From positions 39,912-103,911 of the IMG/VR virus record IMGVR_UViG_3300008339_000010: a stretch of 64,000 nucleotides of DNA. The stretch is one strand, 5' to 3'. A model generated the notes under the pieces. It saw nothing but the letters and a program-made list of their open reading frames with translations. It searched no databases and was not told where the DNA came from. A program made the translations under genes and the position numbers. The DNA comes from a virus. Shown in pieces: positions 28,401 to 37,170 of the stretch (positions are counted from its first letter, which is position 1; the number at the start of each line of letters is the position of its first letter).

Positions 28401-30106
28401 TACCAGAATCCTCCTTTGAGCAAGTTACCATTGGCATAACGATCAAGGCTGAACTGTTGCGTGACTTGACTGCGTGTGGGCATGGGCAACAGTGTCAGTA
28501 TGGCCTGCATCTTGGTGGGCACATAGGTGGGAGAATTCAATCCAAGATTGGGCGGCGCCGGGGGATAATTTATAGCTCCCTTGGGCAAGTTGGCTCCAGT
28601 CAATCTGGACCAGATGTTTGATAGGCTGTAACTGTTGGTTGGTCCGCCAGTCTGTTGTCTGCGCCACAGCAGACCATTGCCGCCTTGTGTGACACCGGCC
28701 GATGTTGACTGGCGTCCTCGAGACCGGATGTAGTCCACATCATTGGGCAAGTTGTAGTTGAACTGGCTGATCACGCAGGGATGTTCATTGAATTGGAATT
28801 CGCCCAACCCTGTGAGGAATACCAAGGGCGGTGGGGCTCCGCGATCGTCGTCTTGACCGTAGAACATCTTGGTGCATGATCTGAAAAAGTGTATGGTGGC
28901 CAATAGGTAATCGGCCTCGGCCGAATCCTGTGCTGTGAAATCTGCCGTGATCGTCACTTCGCCTACCCGGCTGCCTTTGTAGAAATAGCCACGATAGTTG
29001 GAATGCACCAAATCTGTGGGATTGTAATCTGCGTTATAACTCATGTCGATGCGCGGTGTATAAGGAAATACCACGCCATCGGTGTTGCGCAGGGGTTCCA
29101 TGATACCTGCGCCTTCGGGATTCTTGTAGAGATAGGTAGCGTAAGGTGCCAGGCGCAAGCGCACACGCCAGTCGCCATCGCCCACTGCTTTGCCATTGGC
29201 CTTGCGTATTTCCGACACTTCGGCTTGCTGGCGGGCCTGTGACAACAGTGCTTGCGCTTGCGAGGCCAGGGCCACATCATCATCGGTAGCTACTCGAACA
29301 AGATCGCTATCGTTTGGATCATCTTCATCTCGCTGGGAAAAATATGCAGGATCGCCTTCGGACAATTCGCCGGCCAATCTAGTGGCTTGGGCGTCAGTGA
29401 GTCCTGATTGCACTGTTTCACCAGTGTCAAGATTTTCTACGTTGAACTTGCCAGTTTCGGGATCATATACCGCGGTAAATCTGCCGCCCAACGGACCTGG
29501 CTGGACATTGATCACTCTGTTGAATTCCGCATCGGCTTCGCGTCGTTCAAACTCGATCTGTTGTGCTACCACGCTGTCGGCTGGTAACAGTTCGCCATTG
29601 GCATCAAAAACAAATTGTCCAGGTCTGGAGATTGTGGCCAATGGCTCAGCGTTGGGATCTCTCTGCGGACCTTGATCCACGGGCAGAGGAGAAGCAGTGA
29701 TGTTGGATATTGTCACTGGACTGGTAACTGCTGGTTCAACGGTGGGATCGGGGGGATTGCCTTGTGGTGGTGCCGCGGAGGTCAGCGGCGGAGGTGGTGG
29801 TAGCGCAGGTGGGTTGTTGTTGACCTGTGGGTTCTGTGCGGCATCGGTGTCGGGCTGGTTGAACACCGTGGTATAGTTCTGTAGGGCCGCTTGCGAGGCA
29901 TTGACGGCCTGTTCCAGTCGCGCCGCGGCCTGGGTGACTCCGTCTTGTGCTTGTGCCAGCAGACCGGGATCAACGTCTGATCCTGCTTCTTGTGCTCGTG
30001 CCAGGATACGCTGTGCTCGATTCAGCGCACCTAGCGCATCTAGCCTTTCTTGGTTTGCTCGCTGTAGTGCGAGATCCGCTTGATTTGTTTGGGCCTGTGT
30101 AGACAT
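28400..30106 (-). CDS. Baseplate-associated structural protein, coiled-coil N-terminus (568 aa)
   Basis: Residues 1-90 are a heptad-like Ala/Gln/Arg helix (MSTQAQTNQADLALQRANQE and onward). Residues 90-180 are a Pro-rich linker. The C-terminal domain (about 320-520) has GVVFPYTPRIDMSYNADYN, YKGSRVGEVTITADFTAQD and YLLATIHFFRSCTKMFYGQD. I recall this pattern in other aquatic T4-like baseplate clusters. I chose the ATG at 30106 rather than an upstream ATG at 30151, because it has AAGGA and sits 16 nt after the late promoter. The C-terminus overlaps the gp53 start. A hub or wedge connector is the likely role. Confidence 0.7.
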   Translation of the reverse strand: MSTQAQTNQADLALQRANQERLDALGALNRAQRILARAQEAGSDVDPGLLAQAQDGVTQAAARLEQAVNASQAALQNYTTVFNQPDTDAAQNPQVNNNPPALPPPPPLTSAAPPQGNPPDPTVEPAVTSPVTISNITASPLPVDQGPQRDPNAEPLATISRPGQFVFDANGELLPADSVVAQQIEFERREADAEFNRVINVQPGPLGGRFTAVYDPETGKFNVENLDTGETVQSGLTDAQATRLAGELSEGDPAYFSQRDEDDPNDSDLVRVATDDDVALASQAQALLSQARQQAEVSEIRKANGKAVGDGDWRVRLRLAPYATYLYKNPEGAGIMEPLRNTDGVVFPYTPRIDMSYNADYNPTDLVHSNYRGYFYKGSRVGEVTITADFTAQDSAEADYLLATIHFFRSCTKMFYGQDDDRGAPPPLVFLTGLGEFQFNEHPCVISQFNYNLPNDVDYIRSRGRQSTSAGVTQGGNGLLWRRQQTGGPTNSYSLSNIWSRLTGANLPKGAINYPPAPPNLGLNSPTYVPTKMQAILTLLPMPTRSQVTQQFSLDRYANGNLLKGGFW

Positions 30107-30122
30107 CGTGGATTCCTTGATG

Positions 30123-30129
30123 TATTTAC
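30123..30129 (-). promoter_or_regulatory. T4-type late promoter for the baseplate operon (GTAAATA)
   Basis: The minus strand reads CCGGTAAATACATCAAGG. The ATG at 30106 is 16 nt past the box with AAGGA in between. It lies back-to-back with the early promoter of gp55. Confidence 0.65.
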
Positions 30130-30166
30130 CGGATGTCAAAACGGCTAACATAATGATTGAAATGAT

Positions 30167-30194
30167 TTGACAAAGATGCCAAATGTTGTATAAT
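30167..30194 (+). promoter_or_regulatory. Consensus sigma70 (early) promoter for the gp55 operon
   Basis: TTGACA (30167-30172), 16-nt spacer, TATAAT (30189-30194): both boxes match the bacterial consensus perfectly. The predicted transcription start, near 30201, is just before AGGAG (30206-30210). This makes the gp55-46/47 operon readable by host RNA polymerase at infection. Confidence 0.85.
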
Positions 30195-30221
30195 AACTAC
30201 AATATAGGAGAATCATCAACG

Positions 30222-31109
30222 ATGTCTATCAAGACTCCAGCCAAGACCAATTATCTCAACAACAAAGATATATTGAAAGAAATACACCACAGCAAGAATT
30301 CATACTGCACCTATGTGAACCCACAAATGGATCATCAGTATGACATCATCTTGCCTTCGCTGTCCAAGATCAATCAGCGAACCATAGCCGAAGCCCGGCG
30401 CAACAGGGCTGATAGGATCAAAAAAGAAACCGGCGAAGCAGTCAACGAAAAGAAGATTCCGCACACCGATCTTGTGTTCCGTATCACTACCTGGGAACAC
30501 ATACCCATGGCACCCAAAAAGCAAACCAAAGCCCAGGCCAAAAAAGCCAAGATGGAGGAACTGCTGGAACTGGATGACACCCAGGAAAGCGACGGGCTCG
30601 AGGACATCGTAGATGTGCCTGTGCTGGATACTGCACATGTCAGATTGAATTTTCCGCCGTTTTGGCACTATCGTTTGGACGAAGAAAAACAGCCGTTTGT
30701 GGTGGGTAAATCACACTGGCGGGGTAGTCTAGACGGGGGCGAGTTCTGCAGGGAACATGGCAAAATGACCCCAAAATTGGCGCACATGTTTATCAAACTG
30801 TGCGAAAGATACGCTACAAGGAGCAATTGGCGTGGATACACCTACAACGAAGAAATGCGGGGTCAGGCCCTGCTACAGCTCAGCCAGATCGGATTGCAGT
30901 TCGATGAATCAAAATCGCAGAACCCTTTTGCGTATTATACTGCCGCTATCACTAATAGCTTCACTCGTGTGTTGAACATAGAAAAGAAGATGCAGAATAT
31001 ACGCGATGATATCTTGGAAATGAACGGACTCAATCCTTCGTGGACCAGACAGTATTCGGAAAGCCATAACAAAGCAGCCGAAGCGGTCGCATCTCCTTCA
31101 GAAGAATAG
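30222..31109 (+). CDS. gp55: Late-transcription sigma factor gp55 homologue (295 aa)
   Basis: The C-terminal part (residues ~185-256) matches sigma region 2 of T4 gp55: MFIKLCERYATRSNWRGYTY, then EEMRGQALLQLSQIGLQFDE, then SKSQNPFAYYTAAITNSFTR. gp55 lets RNA polymerase recognise TATAAATA late promoters, many of which occur in this window. T4 gp55 is about 185 residues. The extra N-terminal ~140 residues include a Lys-rich helix (PKKQTKAQAKKAKMEE) and an acidic stretch. I chose the ATG at 30222 because an in-frame ATG at 30183 lies upstream of the predicted transcription start. The operon continues 15 nt later. Confidence 0.85.
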   Translation: MSIKTPAKTNYLNNKDILKEIHHSKNSYCTYVNPQMDHQYDIILPSLSKINQRTIAEARRNRADRIKKETGEAVNEKKIPHTDLVFRITTWEHIPMAPKKQTKAQAKKAKMEELLELDDTQESDGLEDIVDVPVLDTAHVRLNFPPFWHYRLDEEKQPFVVGKSHWRGSLDGGEFCREHGKMTPKLAHMFIKLCERYATRSNWRGYTYNEEMRGQALLQLSQIGLQFDESKSQNPFAYYTAAITNSFTRVLNIEKKMQNIRDDILEMNGLNPSWTRQYSESHNKAAEAVASPSEE

Positions 31110-31123
31110 TATACTGCTACTCT

Positions 31124-32272
31124 ATGGATAGTGGAATTTATTGTTCGGCTCCCTGGAGAGGAGTGACCGTGAGAGAAAATGGAGACGTCAAAACCTGTTG
31201 TTCAGGCAAAACATCTCTGGGCAATCTCAATTCCAAATCTATTAGAGAGATATTGCACCACTCTGACGCTTTGGAAGAAATAAAATCCTATCTGTTGGAC
31301 GGTCGTGAGCATAGCAACTGTGCCGAATGCATCATGCACGACAAACAACACAACACGGCTTCATTGCGACAGCATTACCAAACTCACTATCCGTTGGATG
31401 ATTTTACCCACAAACTGAGATTCGTTGATGTGAGATGGAACAACAAATGTAACCTTGCGTGTCAGTATTGTTCGCCTACATTCAGCAGTGTTTGGGAAGA
31501 TCGAATGGGAGTATCCACAACCTCTCCTCGTAAAAGCTATCAGGATGATTTGTTACAATGGGTGCTTGAAAAATCACACGAACTCAAGGAATTAATGTTA
31601 GTGGGCGGTGAGCCCATGTTGATGAAACAAAATTATGAGTTGCTAAAACAATTACCACAAGATTGTAGGATCAGCATCATAACCAATTTTGCCTACGACC
31701 TAGCCACGCTGCCATGTTTTGAAGATCTGCTACGGCGACCTCGAAACAATGTCATATGGAACATCAGCATCGAGAATATTGGACAGCAATTGGAGTATGT
31801 GCGCAACGGCATACAATGGGATAGATTTCTTGCCAACTTAAAGTTGGTGTTACAGTATTGGCCCGACAGCGTGAGTTTCAACATGGTTTACAGCATGTTC
31901 AATGCGTTGGATCTTTACGATATCGTGCGATACTATCATGAACACGGTGTGAAAAAAATAACGTTGATGCCGATCGCCGGACATCCTGAAATCAGTGCGT
32001 TCAACATGCCAACTCCTATCAAACAACAACTGGTGAACGTTCTGGATCGCATATCAACCTGGCACGCACAGACCCATGGCATAGATGCTGATCTATATCC
32101 TATCTCTGGGTTACAGTCGATTCGCCAAGGGCTGATCGAATCTCACAGCAAAAACACTGTCAACAAAAAGAATTTCTATGAAAAAGTTCAGTGGTATGAC
32201 TCCTGGTCAGATCTAAAGTTCAACGTTTTATGGCCGGATACCATTGATATGATCGAAAGATATCTACAATAA
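31124..32272 (+). CDS. Radical SAM protein with N-terminal twitch/SPASM-like cluster (rSAM1, 382 aa)
   Basis: The radical SAM CxxxCxxC motif is CNLACQYC (C109, C113, C116), followed by a GGEP motif (LMLVGGEPML). N-terminal cysteines C7, C25/C26, C66 and C69 sit in CSAPW...CC...CAEC, an auxiliary cluster arrangement typical of twitch-domain radical SAM proteins. The reaction is a 5'-deoxyadenosyl radical step on an unknown substrate, perhaps a peptide. It lies between gp55 and gp47 with minimal spacing, so it is expressed early. No precursor peptide gene is obvious beside it. Confidence 0.85.
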   Translation: MDSGIYCSAPWRGVTVRENGDVKTCCSGKTSLGNLNSKSIREILHHSDALEEIKSYLLDGREHSNCAECIMHDKQHNTASLRQHYQTHYPLDDFTHKLRFVDVRWNNKCNLACQYCSPTFSSVWEDRMGVSTTSPRKSYQDDLLQWVLEKSHELKELMLVGGEPMLMKQNYELLKQLPQDCRISIITNFAYDLATLPCFEDLLRRPRNNVIWNISIENIGQQLEYVRNGIQWDRFLANLKLVLQYWPDSVSFNMVYSMFNALDLYDIVRYYHEHGVKKITLMPIAGHPEISAFNMPTPIKQQLVNVLDRISTWHAQTHGIDADLYPISGLQSIRQGLIESHSKNTVNKKNFYEKVQWYDSWSDLKFNVLWPDTIDMIERYLQ

Positions 32273-32273
32273 C

Positions 32274-33290
32274 ATGACCAATCTATTTAAAAAAGCCATA
32301 GTCTTCACTGACATCCATTTTGGACTGAAATCGAATAGCCTGTTGCACAATCAAGATTGCGAGCAGTTTGTAGATTGGATCATCGCCCAGGGCAAGGAAC
32401 ACGGTTGCGAAACCGGCATGTTCTTGGGTGACTGGCATCACCATCGTGCGGCTATCAACTTACAAACACTGAACTTCAGTCTACAAGCATTGGAAAAACT
32501 AAGCAAAGCATTCTCTCAGTTCTTTTTTATTCCGGGCAATCACGATCTGTATTATCGCGACAAACGGGATATCCACGGTGCGGCCTGGGCCCGGCACTTG
32601 CCCAACATACATATCTGCAACGATTGGTTCCAAGAAGGTGATGTTGTCATTGCTCCTTGGTTGGTCGGAGACGAACACCGACGCATCGAAAAATTGAATG
32701 CCAAATACATGTTTGGTCATTTTGAACTGCCACACTTCAAAATGAATGCCATGGTAGAAATGCCCGATCATGGAACCATACAGGTAGATCATTTTGGACA
32801 TATCGATCAAGTGTTTTCTGGTCACTTTCATCTTCGACAACACAAAAACAACATCAACTACATTGGCAATGCGTTTCCGCACAACTTTGCCGATGCTGGT
32901 GATGCCAATCGTGGCTGCATGATATTGGAGTGGGGCAAGCAACCCGAATATCATGCATGGCCCGAACAGCCCTTATACAATGTCTGGGATCTCAGCCATG
33001 TCATTGACAACGCTGAACAAATCTTGAAGCCCAACATGCATGTGCGTGTGCAACTAGACATCGAAATATCCTATGAAGAAGCCACTTTCATCAAAGACAC
33101 ATTTATCGTCAAGCATGGCCTGCGAGAAATGGCCCTGATACCCAACAAGCGATCTGCCTTGGAAGAAGACATGGCTCCCGGAGATGTGAAATTTGAATCA
33201 GTGGATCAGATCGTCACAGATCAGATCACCAAGATAGAATCAGAGTTCTACGATCCTAAACTATTACTCCAAATATATCAGGCGCTATGA
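32274..33290 (+). CDS. gp47: Recombination nuclease gp47 (Mre11/SbcD-like, 338 aa)
   Basis: It has the metallophosphoesterase motifs in order: D13-I-H15 (FTDIHFG), GDWHHH (52-57), GNHD (88-91), GHFELPH (148-154) and GHFHLRQH (183-190). With gp46 it forms the SbcCD/Mre11-Rad50-type complex that processes DNA ends for recombination-dependent replication. ATG is 1 nt after the previous stop (TAACATG). Its own TGA overlaps the next ATG (33287-33290). Confidence 0.95.
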   Translation: MTNLFKKAIVFTDIHFGLKSNSLLHNQDCEQFVDWIIAQGKEHGCETGMFLGDWHHHRAAINLQTLNFSLQALEKLSKAFSQFFFIPGNHDLYYRDKRDIHGAAWARHLPNIHICNDWFQEGDVVIAPWLVGDEHRRIEKLNAKYMFGHFELPHFKMNAMVEMPDHGTIQVDHFGHIDQVFSGHFHLRQHKNNINYIGNAFPHNFADAGDANRGCMILEWGKQPEYHAWPEQPLYNVWDLSHVIDNAEQILKPNMHVRVQLDIEISYEEATFIKDTFIVKHGLREMALIPNKRSALEEDMAPGDVKFESVDQIVTDQITKIESEFYDPKLLLQIYQAL

Positions 33291-34777
33291 TTATTTCCAC
33301 CCTAGAGTTAGAACACCAACTAAAGTCAACCCACAACGTCAAAGTAATTCACGATCTTGGCAAGCTGTCAACCGGCCCCACGGAGTTGTTTAAGCTACTA
33401 GACAGTGTTTACCAAACTAGTTACGAGACAAACGATCGGTTGGTTTTTTACACTTCACATTTTATTCCTGAGAGTTTTCTACAGTTCTTTTACGAAACTA
33501 TCAATTTTATAGATATCAGCAACTGGTTCATAATGATATGTGGGCCAAAAGAAATTGAGCACGACGTGTTGTCGTGTTGTAAAAAGTTTTCACTTGACTC
33601 TGTTCCAATTTGGTTCCACCCAGTTGAGTTAGACAAACAAACACACAAGATTGAAAACAACTTTAATTTACCCGATACTATTTGTTCTATACCCTGGCAC
33701 AACTTACAGATAACACAAAACGGAACTATTACTCCTTGTTGCATGAACAATCTTGATCTTGGTAACGTCAACCGTATCAAACTAGATCAAGCGTTCCATG
33801 ACGAAAAACTACAAAAGTTAAGGGCTAGTTTATTGGCTGGAGAAAAACCAAAAGAGTGCGACAACTGCTGGAAAGTGGAAGAAAAAAATCTAACTTCTAT
33901 TAGACTGCACAATGTCAAGCATTTAAAGAGAGAATTTTTAACCAAATATCTTGATCAACCAAGAGTAGCTACATTAGATTTGAAGTTTAATAACACCTGT
34001 AATTTCAAATGCAGGATATGTAACGGTGGAAACAGCTCGTTGTTTGCCCTTGAAGATCAAAAGTTCCGCGGATCTAAGTTAGTTGTACAAGATGCTTGGG
34101 GGGAGAGTCAAGATTTTATTGATCAAGTTCTAACGTACTTGCCTGACATAAAAAATATTGACATGTTTGGCGGCGAGCCGTTTTTGATTAAACGTTTTAA
34201 ATCGGTGTTGGAGATGGCAGTTGAAAAAGACTACGCCAAGGACATTAGATTACACTACAACAGCAACGGATCCATTTGGCCCAATCATTTGCTACCTGTT
34301 TGGCCTAGTTTTAAACTGGTAGACATACATTTTAGTATTGATGCTGTTGGTTCACATTTTGAACTACAAAGAGGCGGTCAGTGGTCTGAAGTTGAGGACA
34401 ACATACTAAGGCTCAAAGATTTACAGTTACCCAACCTGTCTATTAGTATCATGCCCACTATCAGTGTCATGAGCGTTTACTACATAGACCAAGTCTACGA
34501 CTGGGCTTGCAAACATGGTTTTCCTATATTTGTTAACCATGTGCAAGGTGAAGGAATGGAGCTACAGGATCTTACAAAAGAAGCCAAAAAAATTATTATT
34601 GACAAGTTTCAAGATCACCCCTGGAATGAAATCCAAAATGTTATTAAGATAATACAAAATTTGCCTGACAGTGATGGCAAGAAGTTTCAATCTAAAATGC
34701 AATATTTTGATCAGGTTCGAAGTGAAAGTTTTTCAGCAAGTCACTCTGAGATTGCAAAAGCCATGAGATATATGTAA
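33287..34777 (+). CDS. Radical SAM protein with N-terminal twitch-like cluster (rSAM2, 496 aa)
   Basis: The radical SAM motif is CNFKCRIC (C238, C242, C245) with a GGEP motif (DMFGGEPFLIKR). Auxiliary cluster cysteines are C133 (CSIPW), C151/C152 and C191/C194 (ECDNCW), laid out as in the neighbouring rSAM1. Residues 1-120 are an extra N-terminal domain without a recognised motif. The gene is visibly more AT-rich, with more TTA/AAA/TTT codons than gp47 and gp46, and it separates this gp47/gp46 pair. This suggests a later insertion. The substrate is unknown. Confidence 0.85.
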   Translation: MIISTLELEHQLKSTHNVKVIHDLGKLSTGPTELFKLLDSVYQTSYETNDRLVFYTSHFIPESFLQFFYETINFIDISNWFIMICGPKEIEHDVLSCCKKFSLDSVPIWFHPVELDKQTHKIENNFNLPDTICSIPWHNLQITQNGTITPCCMNNLDLGNVNRIKLDQAFHDEKLQKLRASLLAGEKPKECDNCWKVEEKNLTSIRLHNVKHLKREFLTKYLDQPRVATLDLKFNNTCNFKCRICNGGNSSLFALEDQKFRGSKLVVQDAWGESQDFIDQVLTYLPDIKNIDMFGGEPFLIKRFKSVLEMAVEKDYAKDIRLHYNSNGSIWPNHLLPVWPSFKLVDIHFSIDAVGSHFELQRGGQWSEVEDNILRLKDLQLPNLSISIMPTISVMSVYYIDQVYDWACKHGFPIFVNHVQGEGMELQDLTKEAKKIIIDKFQDHPWNEIQNVIKIIQNLPDSDGKKFQSKMQYFDQVRSESFSASHSEIAKAMRYM

Positions 34778-34786
34778 AATATAAAA

Positions 34787-36550
34787 ATGATACAAATCAA
34801 AGACCTAACCGTTAAAAACTTTATGAGTGTGGGCAATGCCACACAAGCCATCAACTTTGATCGTCAAGACCTTACATTAGTTCTAGGTGAAAACTTAGAT
34901 TTAGGCGGCGATGGCAGCCGTAACGGCACAGGTAAGACCACTATAATCAATGCACTGAGTTATGCGCTGTATGGTCAAGCTCTCACCAATATCCGACGCG
35001 ACAATCTCATCAACAAAGCCAACAGCAAGAACATGTTGGTCAGTTTAGATTTCAACATCAATGGCCGCGACTACCGCATCGAGCGTGGTCGCAAACCCAA
35101 CATACTGAAATTCTACGTCAACAACGAAGAACAGGCAGCAGATGACAACTCGCAAGGCGACAGTCGAGAAACACAAGATGCCATAGAGTCTGCCCTGGGC
35201 ATGACTCACGACATGTTCCGACATGTGCTGGCGCTGAACACATACACAGAACCGTTTTTGAGCTTGAAGGCCAATGATCAACGTGTGATCATAGAACAAC
35301 TGTTGGGTATCACCCTTTTGAGTGAGCGTGCTGAGCGCATCAAAGAACTCAATAGAGAAACCAAAGATGCCATTGCTCAGGAAGAAATGCGTATCCGAGC
35401 TGTGCAAGAAGCCAACAAGCGTATAGAAGAACAGATCGAAAATCTGCGGCGTAGGCAAACAATGTGGAAGACCAAACATGAGGAAGAGACAGATAAAATC
35501 CAAAAGGCCTTGGAAGAACTGCGAAAGATCGACATTGACGCAGAGATCCAAGCGCACAAGGACTACAAAATTTGGGATCAGAAGCGCAAAGACATCAACG
35601 ATCTTGCTGGACAAATATCCCGCACGAAACTTGATGTTGATCGCGAGACGAAAAACATTGGCAAACTTAGCAAAGAGATTGCGACTCTTGAACAGCATAC
35701 CTGTCATACATGCGGTCAAGCCTTCCACGACTCAAAGCACCAACAGGTACTGGCAAGCAAGCAGGAGGATTTGGCAACAGCAAGAACGTCTTGCCAGGAG
35801 CATACACAAACGCTATCAGAAATGGAGGCTGCCCACACCTCCTTGGGCCAGTTAGGAAAACCTCCCAAGATGTTCTATGATGCGGAAGAAGATGCCATAC
35901 AACATCGTGCCAACGTAGACAACCTACAACAACAACTGGACATCAAGGCACAAGAAACAGATCCCTACGGTGAACAGATCGAAGAGATGACAGGACAGGC
36001 CCTGCAAACAGTGACCTATGACACTCTCAACGAACTCACCCGCTTGCAAGAGCATCAAGACTTCCTGTTAAAACTCTTGACCAACAAAGACTCATTCATC
36101 CGCAAAAAGATTATTGAGCAGAATTTGAGTTATTTGAATGCTCGGTTGACATACTATCTTGATCGCATCGGCTTGCCACATTCGGTAATATTCCAAAACG
36201 ATCTCACTGTGGAAATACAAGAATTGGGACGAGATCTAGACTTTGACAATTTAAGTCGCGGAGAGCGCAATAGACTGATCTTGTCAATGTCATGGGCCTT
36301 CCGTGATGTATGGGAATCATTGTATCATCCCATCAACGTGCTGTTCATCGACGAACTGGTAGATTCAGGCATGGACACACAGGGTGTGGAAAATTCGTTG
36401 GCCTTGCTGAAGAAGATGAGTCGTGAACGGCACAAGTCAATATGGTTAGTATCGCACAGAGACGAACTGGCTGGACGTGTTGAAAACATCCTGCGTGTGG
36501 TCAAAGAAAACGGCTTTACGTCATACAACACCGACATTGACATAGCATGA
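34787..36550 (+). CDS. gp46: Recombination ATPase gp46 (Rad50/SbcC-like, 587 aa)
   Basis: Walker A lies at about residues 34-52 (GTGKTT after GENLDLGGDGSRN). Coiled-coil arms flank a zinc hook CHTC (306-309). The ABC signature is LSRGERNR (489-496), and Walker B is NVLFIDEL (517-524). It is the partner of gp47 in DNA-end processing and recombination. It ends with an ATGA overlap into the next radical SAM gene. The order gp55-gp47-gp46 matches T4-like genomes apart from the inserted rSAM genes. Confidence 0.95.
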   Translation: MIQIKDLTVKNFMSVGNATQAINFDRQDLTLVLGENLDLGGDGSRNGTGKTTIINALSYALYGQALTNIRRDNLINKANSKNMLVSLDFNINGRDYRIERGRKPNILKFYVNNEEQAADDNSQGDSRETQDAIESALGMTHDMFRHVLALNTYTEPFLSLKANDQRVIIEQLLGITLLSERAERIKELNRETKDAIAQEEMRIRAVQEANKRIEEQIENLRRRQTMWKTKHEEETDKIQKALEELRKIDIDAEIQAHKDYKIWDQKRKDINDLAGQISRTKLDVDRETKNIGKLSKEIATLEQHTCHTCGQAFHDSKHQQVLASKQEDLATARTSCQEHTQTLSEMEAAHTSLGQLGKPPKMFYDAEEDAIQHRANVDNLQQQLDIKAQETDPYGEQIEEMTGQALQTVTYDTLNELTRLQEHQDFLLKLLTNKDSFIRKKIIEQNLSYLNARLTYYLDRIGLPHSVIFQNDLTVEIQELGRDLDFDNLSRGERNRLILSMSWAFRDVWESLYHPINVLFIDELVDSGMDTQGVENSLALLKKMSRERHKSIWLVSHRDELAGRVENILRVVKENGFTSYNTDIDIA

Positions 36551-37170
36551 CATCCCGGATCATACGAGTCACACCTACCGAACAATACTTCAGCATCAAT
36601 TGGCAATTGGCTGTGCGTTGCAACTATGATTGCATGTATTGTTCTCCCATGTGGCATGATGATCATAGCCAGCATCATGATCTTGACACTATGAAACAGG
36701 CTTGGTTAAACATATTTGAAAAGACCAGCAAACAAAATCTACCCTATAAGATCGCATTTACCGGTGGAGAACTCACTTCAAACAAACACTTTCTACCGTT
36801 TGTCACTTGGTTGCGGAAGGAATATGATCAGCACATATTCAAATTGCTGGCTACCACCAATGGCAGCGCCAATCTCAAGTATTATCAGAAAATGTTCCAA
36901 GCGTTAGACAACATCGCATTCAGTGTGCATTCGGAACACATCAATGAAGAGAAATTTTTTGACATGATCATACAACTTAAGAAAAGTATCTCACCTGATA
37001 AATTCTTGCAGGTCGCTATCATGGATGAATACTGGAATCAAGATCGTATTCCGTTGTATATCAATCTGCTAGAACATCACGACATCAGCTACACTGTGAA
37101 CAAGATAGATTATTCCTATCAGACTCGCACCGTGCCCATATTCAAAGGAAAATTGAATCTTGGAATTTGA
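36547..37170 (+). CDS. Radical SAM core domain, 5' part of a split gene (rSAM3a, 207 aa)
   Basis: The motif CNYDCMYC (C25, C29, C32) plus a GGE motif (FTGGELTSN, ~72-80) shows a radical SAM core. The protein ends near the end of the TIM-barrel half and lacks the auxiliary cysteines. The following ORF, in the +1 frame and overlapping by 11 nt, supplies exactly those. The start overlaps the gp46 stop as ATGA. It is either a two-polypeptide enzyme, a frameshifted gene, or a programmed +1 frameshift product. The substrate is unknown. Confidence 0.8.
   Translation: MTSRIIRVTPTEQYFSINWQLAVRCNYDCMYCSPMWHDDHSQHHDLDTMKQAWLNIFEKTSKQNLPYKIAFTGGELTSNKHFLPFVTWLRKEYDQHIFKLLATTNGSANLKYYQKMFQALDNIAFSVHSEHINEEKFFDMIIQLKKSISPDKFLQVAIMDEYWNQDRIPLYINLLEHHDISYTVNKIDYSYQTRTVPIFKGKLNLGI

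Noticed and set aside
30183-30221. Upstream in-frame ATG for gp55 at 30183
   Set aside because: It lies between the -35 and -10 boxes of the promoter, so cannot be in the transcript.
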